Shown here piece by piece: positions 35,783 through 47,040 of a DNA stretch of 64,000 bases. Source of the stretch: Ilex aquifolium. Its lineage: Eukaryota > Streptophyta > Magnoliopsida > Aquifoliales > Aquifoliaceae. Each line of letters starts with the position of its first letter. Position 1 is the stretch's first letter. The notes beneath the pieces were generated by a model, which saw nothing but the letters and a program-made list of their open reading frames with translations, searched no databases and was not told the DNA's origin. The stretch is taken from NCBI GenBank assembly GCA_951799425.1, contig OX637395.1, forward strand, positions 5,668,951 through 5,732,950. Direction: 5' to 3'. Made by a program: the position numbers and the translations under genes.

Positions 35783-38578
35783 AAATATTAAATTGCATTA
35801 ATCAGGTTGGCTTGGCATTGTTTGGTCAATAAATGTTGGACCAGTAAAATTATAACTAGGCTGAGTACAGCTCACTCCAATTACCCATCTGTCTCAATCT
35901 AAAAAGGAAAGAGAGTACCCACTTTCTTGTTTGAGCTAACAAGCCTTCTAGGTTCAGATTTGATGCCCAAATCAAGTTTTTTTGTCCGAAAAATAATTTT
36001 TTAATATTATACTAAAAAATAATTCACAATCTTTGCTCATGATTTGATTTTTTTTTTTGGAAAGTAATTTAGTTTAGAATAGTTGTAACTATTAATAGTA
36101 AAAATAATAATATAACTTGTTACACGTAATGTTTTAATTAGGCAAAAAATGGAACAGTGAAAATATAATACTGAAAAATTACTCTTCGATATCGATACCA
36201 AAGTCTAGCCTTTTGTATAAAGGAAAACCAAGGACTTTGACCAATCTAATTAACTTTTCTTTCCAAAAGTTGAATTGTATACATCAGAAAATGAAAAATA
36301 AAAGAAAACTTCCAACTTTTTCTTCAATTTCAGGCATAAATGGTCTGTTAGATTTTGAAATTTAGTACTTGGATGCCACTCCCACATCCCAATCAAGCAC
36401 AGAACATGGTTTATATTAGTCAAAATAGATAATTTTGAAATGGGGACAATCTAACTGACTTATTAAAGAAAAAGAAAACCCTCTAGACCAACTTTAGTGC
36501 TTTTCACATTTTGCACCCAATTTTTTTCAAGTTTTTCATTTTATACCTTCAAAGATTAAATTTCTCGTATTTTATCCTCAATGTATCAAAAGTAGTGTTA
36601 CAATGTGACTCTTCTATTAGTTTTTGTTATTTTTTATGTTAAAAAGTCAATTTATTGACTTTAATTTTTGAAAAAATTAATTTTTGAAGTTATAAAATAA
36701 AATTCAAAGTGTAAATTGCAATTCACCTCAACTTTAATCTTAAGTCTTTTTTTTAAAAAACCGAAGTTGGCACGTTAAAGTCCATCACTTTACTTCAAAT
36801 CTAACGGCCTGTTCTGGGAAGTTGCACCTGTCAAAAGAAGGTACTAGATTTTATGACAGCCCTTGGAAAGTTTTGGTCAGGTTAGATCGGACCCACCAAA
36901 TTAATAATGATATAACGATTAAACTTAATATTTACTCACCAATCGGACACCGGTTCACCCCGGTCTGGTCCCACAGACCAAAGGGTAAGATATAGAAATT
37001 GAGAATTTTATGTATCAATCACCCATGGCCCTCGATAAATTTCATCGTGTCATGTCATGTTTTTAAATAAAATTAATTTAATGTATTTAATTTTTAATTA
37101 TTTTATAATAAAATTTAAAAATTTTATCATATTTAATTGAAATTATATCGTAATTCATTGAATATAGGTGGAAACCCGCATTAAAAGGGGTTGACACACC
37201 CATCTTTTTATGACAAGAACTCGTTAAAATTATATTTTTACAAATAATTTTATGTCAATTTTGTTTTAAATTCACTAATCCTGCTAAGAATTGACAATCT
37301 ATCAGAACTGACAATGCTAATGCCAACCATTAACTCAGGCACGAAATTAATATGAAGTAGTAATTGGGTATAAATTCATTTTATTAGATAAAGCCATATA
37401 CATTTTATTTTTCTCAAATGCCTCAATAACGAAAGACTCGTACATTAGACCTTTATTTTCTAAGTTTCAAATCACCCAACATCAATTACATTGATTTCGA
37501 CTAAAAAATCCGAATACCAACTAAAATAATCATGCATAAAATTAAGTTTATGATCAAAGATTTTTTTTTTTGAACGAGAACAAAGAGCGTGATCATGAGA
37601 GTCTTCCGTAGTGAATAGCACCACAAAAATCAAGTATCAGACCGTGTTACTCCTGTGAATCGAACCCTGTTTGATAACTACATGAAAGTTAAAGATGACC
37701 CTAAATAAGTACGATTTACTACTAAACTATCAGCTCGAATGGTTATGATCATAGATTAACACGAAAAAAATATAAATAGATTGACAATTGACAAGACCAA
37801 AATATACATGAACAAAAAAAATAATTATAAATTTAAAAATTTTGACACGACACTACTTAGAAATTCGGTTATCTATGACTGAGGACTCATTGCGCATCCC
37901 AATCCCAAACCCACTAGCATTTGTTCAGTTGGGATCAAGTATTAATAATCTTGACCTTATATTTCTACTCATCTGTCTCTCTCCCCTACCATTAAGGATA
38001 CACAGGACAGGAGAGAGTGGTGGGTACACTGTATTCACTCTGGTATAAATACACACACACATATTAAAGCACTAACTTAAATGAGTGGGACCATGTCTCC
38101 ACCTACTACCATTATTCTAATTAATTTCATTGCCCATTTTTTTCCCTCTTCAATAATGGTGGATCCAAGCAACGTCAAAGGTTTAGTTTTCCCAAATCTC
38201 ATAAGAAACCTCAAATATTGCACCTTGTAAATGGTATTAATCGAATCGAGTTTTGCGACTTTCAATCTGAATTTGGCAACTTTGTTTTTTTAAACGAACT
38301 TAAAAAATTATTTAAGTTCGGAGAAATCGAGCAGAGTCCGAGTCGAAGCCGAACTCGAGTAACTCAGCTATTTTATATATAAATGAGTCGACTTTTTTAG
38401 GTTTCTTTTTTTAAACGAGTCTAAAAAATTGTTTAAGTTCAGCTCGTTTAGGACATGAGTCGAGCTCGAGCTGAGTTTTATCTGAGCCGAACTCGAGTAC
38501 CTCGTCTGGATTAACACTCCTACTTATACTTGAAATGCGATAAAAGTTAGCGATCGGTCTAATGGTCATGTTTTTAGA
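35783..38578. other. Intergenic stretch, no gene
   Basis: AT-rich with no protein-like frames. About 37010-37230 has CGTGTCATGTCATG and related words of a decayed repeat, and 37570-37740 resembles a short tRNA-derived SINE fragment (GTGAATCGAACCC). About 38285-38520 is rich in CGAGCTC/GAGTCGAG words also found at 46790-47035. Confidence 0.4.
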
Positions 38579-39136
38579 GTTATTTATAACAATGAGGTAA
38601 TTTTTGAATTTTATTATTGATCTACGGTATTTTTGAACTTAATTATCAAACTACGACATTTTTTAAAAATAGCGTCAATAACTCTATTTTTGTTTAAAAA
38701 CGAGGTCAATATCCCCGCTTTTAAATTAAAAAATGTGACCAATAATTCCAGTGATTGCAAATGAAAAACCTAAAAAGCTTGTTTACTAAACACACATTTC
38801 AAGAAAAATGTGTTCATCTATTGTCCACAATATTTAGTTGAAGTCATAATAGAACAAAATCGTGTTTACTAAACACGTTTGTTATTTTGCTTTTGCTTCA
38901 AATTGTGTTTAGTAAACACACTTTTTTTCCCTGTTGCCCATAAATTTTTTATTTATTTAGATCAAGTTTGTTATTTAAAAGTAAAGTTATTAACTCTGTT
39001 TTTATTTTTCGCTTTCTAAAAAAAACGGGATTGTTAAATCCGCTTTTAAAAAATATCGTAGTTTAGTAACTACGTCCAAAAATACTGTAAATCGGTAATA
39101 AAGTTTAAAATTTGCCACATTGTGATTAAAGAACTC
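38579..39136. mobile_element. MITE-like inverted-repeat element
   Basis: The left end (TTATAACAATGAGGTAATTT, then TTATTGATCTACGGTATTTT) and the right end in reverse (AATCACAATGTGGCAAATTT, then TTACCGATTTACAGTATTTT) are inverted repeats over about 60 bp. The interior repeats TTTACTAAACACA-type phrases. No coding capacity. Confidence 0.6.
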
Positions 39137-39721
39137 CAGACTTTCGCTATTAGAACTTAAACTTTATGGTCTCCTCCATATAATAATATCTGACAAAAAA
39201 AAAATAATTAAAATGGGATGCACTATCCATCTTGGTCCTGAGCAACATAGCACTCGAGCCAATTAAATATAGTTTTTTTTTTTTTTTAAATAGTACATTT
39301 TCCTCTCGATTGTACAATTTAAGTGAGTTCCATTATTTACTAAGAGAAGTTGATTCCAAATAGTTAAATAAAACTTTATGAGTTGAGTTGATTATTTATA
39401 AACAATTTCTTAATTTAATATATATATATTTATATATATATATATAGTGAGTGCTCTACTGATAATCAGAAAAAAATAAAAGAGAAAATATATTAAAAGA
39501 TATTTTTCAATAATTAAATAAAATTAAACATCTAGCAATTGCAAAGAGAAAGCAAAACTATAATGTTTATTTGTCTCGTATTTAATGCAAAGTGTACAGA
39601 AAAGAAAGAAACCTTAAAGTAAAAATGGCAAAACAATAAGGGTACAACCGTACTTTTAAAACTAAGTACCATCATAAAATCACTACCGTCGATTATGGTC
39701 AAATGTCAACGGTCGTCGAAA
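39137..39721. other. Downstream flank of the 39722-40672 gene
   Basis: AT-rich with a (TA)n run at about 39419-39446. It presumably contains the 3' untranslated region and terminator of the minus-strand gene; no other gene is visible. Confidence 0.5.
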
Positions 39722-40672
39722 TCAATGGTTATGATTGAACCTCCCGAAATCCGCGAGCTTTCTTGATCTATTTTTACAAAACGACGTCGCATTTGAGGGA
39801 GGAGGTTTAACCGGAGCCCTTAACTCGCCGGAAACGGCCATCTCCGGCGGCATTCCCTTCTGATTCCAGTGCCGATTTGGACTCGCACGGACCAACGGAC
39901 TCAGACAGAACGCTAATCCTGATACATTCCGACTATGACTTTGCCGTGCGCCTCCTCTCCGTACCTGAGGCGCCGCTGTGGTCCTCCCCGGCGTTTGTTT
40001 CCACCCCTGGGATGATTCTGATGAATATCCACTCGATTTGTCATAGCATTGCTCTTCTTCTTCCTCCCCTGAGTATCTCGCTGGCGACATTCCTCGATCT
40101 ACAGTCCGGTTAGTTCTCCGATTGCCACTAACCGTTGATTCATCAACTGAGAACGTTCTAGATTGCTTTTTCTGGCGTCCGGACAGCATCGTAGAAAACC
40201 AAGACGGCGATGACGATGAGGCCGGATAAGGTTCCCGAAAATCCGAAACCGAAACCCTAGGGTCCGCATCAGGCGTCTCCGAATTGGATCTGAAAAGACT
40301 CGAGAGGAAAGAGAATCTGTGCTTCTTCTTCTTCTTCGCGACGACGAAGGTACCAGTGGAGCCCACTTGTGGAGTACTGTAGAACAGTTGATCTGATACA
40401 CTGTGGTGGTGGTGGGGAGGCCACGTGGTGGCGTTGTCAGATTTCCGGCGAGAAATATACGGTGAGACCGACCTCGGAAAAATCAGTGGCGGTGGTTGTG
40501 TATCAGATTTCCGGTGACAAATCTCTCTTGCCACATGCTGCTCTTGTTGGACCCGAGTTTGGGACTGTTCTTGGGCCTGGGCCGCGATCAGAGCAAAGAG
40601 ACGTTCCCGGAGACAAGAAGCGCACACGCCGACGCTGCTACTGAGGTCGGTAACGTGTTTCTTACACCTCAT
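39722..40672 (-). CDS. Plant-specific Ser-rich basic protein, N-terminal C-x2-H/C-x2-C motif, unknown function
   Basis: A single uninterrupted 316-codon frame with its own base composition (GC-rich against AT-rich flanks). The N-terminus MRCKKHVTDLSSSVGVCASC places C3, H6, C17 and C20 in a zinc-binding-like pattern and continues LRERLFALIAAQAQ. A related Cys/His opening is found in OCTOPUS/DUF740-type plant proteins, so a distant relationship is possible; this protein is much shorter. The middle is low-complexity: HHHH near residue 90, a KKKKK run before HRFSFLSSLFRS near residue 115, then Ser/Arg-rich sequence and an EEEEEQ stretch. The C-terminus has SRKLADFGRFNHNH, which looks conserved rather than random. 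No signal peptide or membrane segment is seen; likely soluble or peripheral. Upstream on this strand lies a (GA)n tract and TATA-like sequence. Function is not known to me. Confidence 0.85.
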   Translation of the reverse strand: MRCKKHVTDLSSSVGVCASCLRERLFALIAAQAQEQSQTRVQQEQHVAREICHRKSDTQPPPLIFPRSVSPYISRRKSDNATTWPPHHHHSVSDQLFYSTPQVGSTGTFVVAKKKKKHRFSFLSSLFRSNSETPDADPRVSVSDFREPYPASSSSPSWFSTMLSGRQKKQSRTFSVDESTVSGNRRTNRTVDRGMSPARYSGEEEEEQCYDKSSGYSSESSQGWKQTPGRTTAAPQVRRGGARQSHSRNVSGLAFCLSPLVRASPNRHWNQKGMPPEMAVSGELRAPVKPPPSNATSFCKNRSRKLADFGRFNHNH

Positions 40673-40675
40673 TTC

Positions 40676-40712
<37 letters not shown>

Positions 40713-40800
40713 ATATATATATATATATGTATAGACCTGTATGTATAGTTACATATATAGATATCGATATAGATATATCTGTGTGTATATATATGGGGAA
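40673..40800 (-). promoter_or_regulatory. Probable leader/promoter of the 39722-40672 gene
   Basis: Immediately upstream of the start codon on the minus strand is a (GA)n run (CT on + at 40680-40706), common in plant 5' leaders. Behind it is a TATATATATATA stretch (40713-40727) that could include a TATA box. The position fits, but the transcription start cannot be fixed from sequence. Confidence 0.4.
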
Positions 40801-41039
40801 TTGTAAGAAAGGGGTTTGTGCTCTTATGGGACTCTCAGACGTTTTTGGGTAAGTGTTTGTGATGAAAATTGAAGGATCTGGTGAGGAAAACAAAGGGAAA
40901 GTCTTGTGTTTTTCCTCAGCGTTTGAGAGACAGAAGAAGAAGACAGGGGATGAGAGTTGTTGGGGTGGGTGTTTTTATGTCAGAGGGAGAGTAATGGGGA
41001 TTTTTGTGCCTCTGTAATTTTCTCATCTGAGTATTAATT

Positions 41040-41066
41040 TGGAGAGGGAGAGGGAGAGGGAGAGGG
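41040..41066. repeat. (GGGAGA)n tract
   Basis: Four to five GAGGGA/GGGAGA hexanucleotide units in a row. Confidence 0.7.
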
Positions 41067-41318
41067 AGTCAAGGAGAGAAATGGTGAGACGCGGTTTGTA
41101 AGCGAACATTAGTAGGATAATGATTAAAAGGGATAAAGAGACAGGTTGGTTTACCAAAAAAACAAAAGAAGAATTAATCAAAACTGGTGAGTAAGGTTTG
41201 GAAATTTATAACTCTTTCATAAACAGACATATTTGGATTCCGAGGGAGATTTGTTTAAACTTTAAACCTAATTATTAGTTGGCAACTGAAAATTAAGTTG
41301 CTGCTCATAGTGTTCTCA

Positions 41319-41365
41319 CATCATCATTATCATTATCATTATCATTATCATCATCGTCATCGTCA
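41319..41365. repeat. (ATC/ATT)n microsatellite
   Basis: CATCATCATTATCATTATC and further ATC/ATT units ending in CATCGTCATCGTCAC. Confidence 0.85.
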
Positions 41366-41442
41366 CTTTATTTTTTTCAACGGTAAAAAATATTTAGATT
41401 AATTTACGTATATTTTAATTAATGCATTCTCCGATTTGATTA

Positions 41443-42432
41443 AAGGGTCAATTACAAAATGTCCCCTCCAAATTAGGGTCATGTTGCAATCGACTCTCTT
41501 AGATTTTAATTCGACAATTTACTCCCTCAAAGTTTTTTTGGAAAGTTTTTTTGGATTTAAATTAACTGAGAGAGTGGATGAAAAATACAAAATTCCTAAA
41601 ATACCTCAACATCTAATTCTATTTTCTACCTTCTCTTTGAATCCAACCCATTTCCCCAGCTCCGACGAGGCCTCCAACCCCTTTCCCGTACTTCGACGGC
41701 GTCCCCAACCCCCACCTCTCCCCTGCTCCAGCGGTGGCGCCCCAACCCCCACCCCCACCCCCCACCTTTTACTCCAACAGTCCCCCACCCCCCTGCTTCA
41801 GCGATACCCCCAAATCCCTTTCCCCTGCTTCAGTGGTGGGGCCCCCAACCCCCACCTTTTACTCCGGCAGTCACTTGAGCCCCACCCCCTGCTCTAGCTA
41901 TGCCCCCCAATTCCCTTTCCCTTACTCTAGTGGTGGCGCCCCCAACCCCCCTCTTGCTCCGGCAGTCTCCTACCCCATACCCAACACTGGTTGCACCCTA
42001 AAACCCACCTCCACCAGCCTTTCCCATACCAGTACAAACAAACTCCCAAGCCCCACTTCACAGCAACCATTGGATCTAGTCCCATGTGTGTGTGTGTATA
42101 TATATACGAATCAAAGGAGGGAAGGAATTGGGTTTCACCAAAAGAGGGGAACAATTCAGTTGTTCGAGCGTGGTGGGTGAGGCTGGGTTTCACCGGAAAA
42201 GGGAGGGAGTTGGGATTTTGCCGGTGCAAAGTTAGGGTCGAATTGAATTTTATTTTATTTTTTTCAAAACAAAAGATTGAGATATGGGTAGTTTTGTACT
42301 TTTGATCAATTTTAGATAATTTTTATATCAAATTTATGTCATTTTTAACGGTGTCAACTAAAGATGGAGTTAAATAAAAAATATTCTAACATTAAGGGGA
42401 CAAACTTGGAGGGGGCATTTTGTAATTAACCC
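41443..42432. mobile_element. 990-bp TIR element with C-rich minisatellite core
   Basis: The left end AAGGGTCAATTACAAAATGT and the right end in reverse (GGGTTAATTACAAAATGCCC) are inverted repeats. A perfect 7-bp repeat, TTGATTA (41436-41442 and 42433-42439), flanks the element as a likely target duplication. The core (about 41640-41980) is a degenerate C-rich array with phrases such as CCAACCCCCACC and CAGCGGTGGCGCCCC; the proline-rich open frames there are its translation. No transposase. Confidence 0.7.
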
Positions 42433-42439
42433 TTGATTA

Positions 42440-42580
42440 GAAGTAGATCAATCACGTCAGAACTAAGGTATTCATGAGAGTTAGACTTGATCTCACATAA
42501 TTGTCAAGATTTAAACTTAGAACTTTTAAATTTATTGCACATCACTATTGCTACTTGAACTACCTCATTGAGTTATCACT
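42440..42580 (-). mobile_element. SINE fragment
   Basis: On the minus strand it has GGTAGTTCAAGTAGCAATAG, then TAAATTTAAAAGTTCTAAGT and CTCATGAATACCTTAGTTCT, in the same order as the full SINE at 46431-46657. It lacks the poly-A end and abuts the TIR element at 41443-42432. Confidence 0.5.
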
Positions 42581-42722
42581 TTTATCTTTTGGATTAATAT
42601 AATTATTTTTTGATACCATAATAAAACACGTGTAATTTTTTATATTTTTAAATTTATTTTATTTTAGTATTTTTAAAATTAATGACTACAAACAAATCAA
42701 AATAAGACTATAAAAAAAATTG

Positions 42723-43210
42723 GGTTAATTGCACTGGAAATCCCCAAAATATGGGGTTTGTCTCATTTTGATCCCTGAAATATAGAAACATTTTCTATAT
42801 TGTCCTTCAAGCAGACAGCGTCCAGATTGCTAACGATTTTTTATCATAAACTTGTTACGTAATACCTAAATATGGACAAAAATAATTTTGATAGTTTTTA
42901 AACAAAATTTGGGTAGCTCTTGATAAAAAAATGTGTAATATGGGTAACTTTTGACCAAAATTTAGATAGTTCATGATTAAAACTGTGTAATTTGGGTAGC
43001 TATTTAACCAAAATTTGAGTAGAAATTTGGTCAAGAATTATCTAAATTATTTTTTTGTCCATATTTAAGTATCACGTGACAAGTTTATGATAAAAAATCG
43101 TTAGCAATCTGGACGATGTCTGTTTGAGGGACTATATAGAAACATATTCAATACTTCTGGGACCAAAATGATGCAATTAAAATATTGAAGACCTCCAGTG
43201 CAATTAACTC
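42723..43210. mobile_element. MITE family M, copy 1
   Basis: The left end GGGTTAATTGCACTGGAAAT and the right end in reverse (GAGTTAATTGCACTGGAGGT) are inverted repeats that continue through TTTTGATCCCTGAAATAT-type sequence. The interior contains repeated phrases about ACCAAAATTTGGGTAGCT. The same family occurs at 50505-51081 and 52145-52665. Confidence 0.75.
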
Positions 43211-43226
43211 AAAAAATTTTGATACA

Positions 43227-43711
43227 AGGCATGTTTGGTAGGAGTATAAGGGTGGTATAAAAGAGTGGTATAAAGAAAATAGTACGTGGGACCTACTTTA
43301 TACCATGTTTGTTTGACTTTTTTTGGTCGGTATTAATTTGCGGGTCGCAATACCGATCCGCTATGAACAGTGCCGTTAATGCCTTGTACAAGGTGCTATT
43401 CAATACCACCTACCCGGTGGTATAAAATGTTGGAAGGAGGTATTAAAGTGGTAAAAGACTCAAATGCCCTCAACTACAAAGCCAGCCGCAATTGTTGACT
43501 TTGATTTATAAGGATAAAATTGTCTTTTTACACCCCAGCCGCAATTGTTGACTTTTTTAAATAGGTATTACATAGATAATATTTGTGATACACAAACAAG
43601 GGGAAGGATGGGATTATAGTTTAAGACCGGGTATAATATACTATTGGATTGGAATGGAATGGAGATAAATCTAATACCGGGCTTATTTTATACTCAAAAC
43701 AAACGGGCCCT
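43227..43711. mobile_element. MITE-like element (GGTATAAA-rich)
   Basis: The left end GGCATGTTTGGTAGGAGTAT and the right end in reverse (GGGCCCGTTTGTTTTGAGTA) are imperfect inverted repeats of a type common in hAT-derived plant MITEs. Interior TATACCA/TGGTATA words recur. No coding capacity. Confidence 0.5.
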
Positions 43712-45270
43712 AAGTGTAGGAGGAAAAAAATTGTATCTTATAAAAGGGAATAAATGGTGATTGTCATGTGAATTGAATAACTTGAATCGATGGAAATGAA
43801 TTGGGTGCACATTCTCCCTATAAGATGAATAAATTGTTACAAATCGGCTTGAGGCACTTCAATGACTAAGTTAGTGGATATCTGAAATTAAACAAGCAAA
43901 TTACAAGAAAAGAAGTGTATAACTTAGATTTAAACTCGTCCGATATTTATAGGAGCATATCGCGATTTCATAGGACTTTAGAAATTTTGTTGGAATATGG
44001 TGGAAGTTTTGTAAACTTGGTCGCACTTTTTTATCAAATTTCAGTACGGTACCAAAGTGGTATCAAAATCCTATCCTTTGGTTAAATATAGATTGTTCCT
44101 TGCCTATATATATATACTGGTGTAATGAACTAGTGATGGTGATCTTGATTCATGAAACTCACTAGGTAATATGTATAGGCCGAATGGTAAAAACTTTGCA
44201 TTGTTTTCAATTACTGGTCTCTTAAGGAAGATTCACAGTCCGGATCACCTCAAGAAATTGTGGTAGTATATCATCATCACTCGTAAATGCTTGTGTAGTG
44301 AGCAAGTGATGGTGTTTGGACCACAATCTGGTTAGCCAGGCTATTAATGCATCTAAGTAGTTTGTGTTTGGTTTGATTGTAAATCGTTGACGCTCTTTTA
44401 AAGTACAACGTAATTAGAATTCGCGTTAATTCAAATTTTATTGTCAAACAACTTGTATTTGAAAGATGAATAATTTCAAATTTATCGTCGAATTACTGTA
44501 TATCTTGAACACTTCTTTCCCCCTTAATTCTATAATAAATCTTTGGAAATTCAAATTTTATTAGTGTTTGATTTATGGTTTTATTATAAATGTTGAGAAA
44601 TTCCGAAAAATTATAACTGTTGAGAGATATTATTATAGAAAAATTATTTATTTTATTGGTTTGAATGCTTTCCAACTTCTACGATAACTGAGTTTGAATA
44701 ACAATCTAAACTTCACGGTAGTAGAATTTAAGCATACTCAAACTCGACAAACACAAATCAATTAGCACCCTTATGATTAGCCAAGTGACACCATCTAATG
44801 GTCCCATGACTTTTCATGAAGGTCAGAGGTTGAAGCCTTTCTGGTGGCACTAGGAGATGGGGTTGGGGGTCGGGGTAGGGGGGGGTGGGGGGGGGTTTCT
44901 TAGAACAATGAAACTTGAAAATGGGATTGAGGTGGGACACCAACAAAAGAAAAGAGGGAAGCAGAGCTTACTTGTGTAAATGGTTTATTTTTCTCTTCTG
45001 ACATTGATAAAAACTTGTGTGGATGTGTTTCTTTACTTGTTTTGATTATGTCTGCACTCTGTGTATGTTGAATGAGTCTGAATTTCTCAACAACTAGGAG
45101 TGTTAAAAGGTTTTCCTTTTTTTTTTGTTATTAACTTGTTATCAGATAATGATTATACGTGTTGATAACGATATGGTATTGGATATTTACCCCCAATAGA
45201 CGATGGTCGATCGGGCTTCTTAGGCTTCAAGCTTCTAAGGGTTCAATGCTATGTTAGCTGAGTTTGTAAG
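43712..45270. other. Intergenic stretch, no gene
   Basis: AT-rich apart from a G-rich tract at 44861-44898 (GGGGTCGGGGTAGGGGGGGG and more). No coding region is supported. Confidence 0.45.
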
Positions 45271-45275
45271 TTTGG

Positions 45276-45552
45276 TCACCAAAAAACTTCCCAAAGAGTT
45301 GACACTGCAATTACAAGGTGTAGGCCACTCTCTGTCTCCCCCCACCGGTCTATTGCCTTCACTGTGCCTTCCCCCACTTCCACCATTGTCAAACTCTCAA
45401 CTCTCAAGGAACCCTGGGCTCCAGCGTACATGCCCCCTAAACCCACATAGTCAACAATATGTCTGCCATGTTGGAAATTCATCTTCTCCTTCACATTGAA
45501 TGATACATTTGTAGGGCAAACAGTGGCCCTATAAGGGACACAATCCCAGTTT
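45276..45552 (-). pseudogene. Coding-like fragment, family not recognised
   Basis: On the minus strand there is an open frame with a protein-like composition, including HTNWDCVPYRATVCPTNVSF, then GRHIVDYVGLGGMYAGAQGS and LRVESLTMVEVGEGTVKAID. It has no in-frame ATG at its beginning; its upstream edge meets the poly-T tail of a SINE (45560-45570 on +), so it is either one exon of an undetected gene or, more likely, a fragment of a gene cut by that insertion. The local base composition is GC-richer than its flanks. I cannot name the family. Confidence 0.4.
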
Positions 45553-45559
45553 GTGTGAG

Positions 45560-45767
45560 TTTTTTTTTTTCAATTGTCAGAGTGTCTGAGTCAACTTACG
45601 TCCACTTCGATTAATTCCTTCCCCGATCTGGTCAAATGCAGGTCATCTACATCAAAACTAAGGAATTCATGAGGAATAAATTTTTTATGGCCTACTCCCA
45701 AAAAGTTGTCAAAATTTAAACTCAGAATATCTGAATTTATAGTTCGTTTATGTTACCATTTGAGCAA
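45560..45767 (-). mobile_element. tRNA-derived SINE copy 3
   Basis: On + it starts with poly-T (45560-45570), then TCAGAGTGTCTGAGTCAACT, GATTAATTCCTTCCCCGATC and TAAACTCAGAATATCTGAAT, and ends near ATGTTACCATTTGAGCAAC. The order of landmarks matches copies 2 and 4. I found no clear target duplication. Confidence 0.65.
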
Positions 45768-46430
45768 CATTTACGTTAACTCTTTCACTCCATCCTTGTG
45801 GGAAGTTCATTTGGGAAATGTAGGTTCTTTCTAAGTTTCCAACTTGATTTTGAGTTTCAATTTGGGGAGCAATTCAGATGGGTTGAGCAGATTTAGTAGT
45901 TAACTCGGATTGAATTAAAGTTATAAACCTTCGATTTGAGCCCAACTTTTAACTAGAGTAATGCTCGTGTTTTGACTTTGATTGAACTCGGGTTAAACAA
46001 CTAACATTGAAATTCATGTCCAGTTCCAAGGCTGAATTTGAGTTTGATTCTAGAGTTACAAAAATGTGGGCTGCAAATTCGAGTTCGATTTTAGGTCAAC
46101 TAGAATTTAGTAACCTAAATTATGTCTCAAAAACCTAAGATCCCAATCCCAATGCCACCCAAATCCAAATTAGGTTAGGATTGCTTATCCAAATCTAATC
46201 TGAGTATTGAAAATTCGTGTCCACATATTGGAAAATCACAATCCAAGCTTCAATATCCTCTTCCCACACCAAATGAGGTCACAAGTTCTTACTATGAAGA
46301 AAGAACACTCCACCTTTGTGAGCCACACTTAGTAACTTCCAATAAAGTTGAATATAACTGACCCAATGTCAGTTCGATTCGGCCTTTTATGGAAAGTTTA
46401 TTACCTGATTGCCTTTAGAGGCTTAGATTT

Positions 46431-46657
46431 CTTTTTTTTTTTTTCTTTGGTTCAGCGGTCAAAAGTGTATGAGTCAACTTACATACATTTCAACTAATCC
46501 TCTCCTCGATCCGATTATAGTCAGGTTATTCACACTGAACTAAAGTATTCATGAGAGATAAATCTCACATGGTCTGATCCTAACAAATTGCCAAAATTCG
46601 AGTATAAGACATTTAAATTTACATCACATTTCTGTTACCACTTAAAGTACCTTAGAG
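46431..46657 (-). mobile_element. tRNA-derived SINE copy 4
   Basis: It is flanked by TTAGAGGCTTAGATTT (46415-46430) and TTAGAGGCTGATTT (46658-46671), a target duplication with a 2-bp difference. On the minus strand the head has TACTTTAAGTGGTAACAGAA (A-box-like), then ACTCGAATTTTGGC (B-box-like), and the end is poly-A. It is the longest intact-looking copy in the window. Confidence 0.8.
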
Positions 46658-46789
46658 TTAGAGGCTGATTTGAAAATAGGTACCCCATTTTACTCTCTAC
46701 ACTAGGTTAGGAACACTCCCATGGATTGATTCATAGCACTACAAGGACTTGACTGGGGTAAAAGTAGAACAAAACACAGCAACCCATTG

Positions 46790-47040
46790 TAGGGCTAATA
46801 ATCGAGCTAAATCTATTAAGCTCGTTTTTGTAAACAAGTTTAAAAAATTGTTCAAATTTAGCTCATTTAAAAAATGAGCCGAGTCCAAATAACTCAACTA
46901 TTTTACATATAAACGAATCGAACTTTTTAGACTTGTTTTCTAAATGAGTAAAAAATTATTTAAATTCAACTCGTACTTAAGTAAAAACCTATCCGAACCG
47001 AGTCCGAATAACTCGACTCAATTATCGGCCCTAACCCACT
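46790..47040. repeat. Decayed dispersed repeat (CGAGTTATTCGGAC-type words)
   Basis: Words such as TAATCGAGCTAAATC at the left and GAATAACTCGACTCAATTAT at the right are in inverted arrangement and recur at about 38285-38520. It is probably an old MITE-type element. No coding capacity. Confidence 0.4.

Noticed and set aside
40369..40852. Plus-strand frames opposite the unknown protein gene
   Set aside because: The minus frame is longer, has a conserved-looking N- and C-terminus and leader-like upstream sequence; the plus frames are shadows.
41436..42305. Pro-rich open frames that look like a hydroxyproline-rich cell-wall protein
   Set aside because: They lie in the C-rich minisatellite of a TIR element, are open in several frames at once and lack a signal peptide or regular motif.
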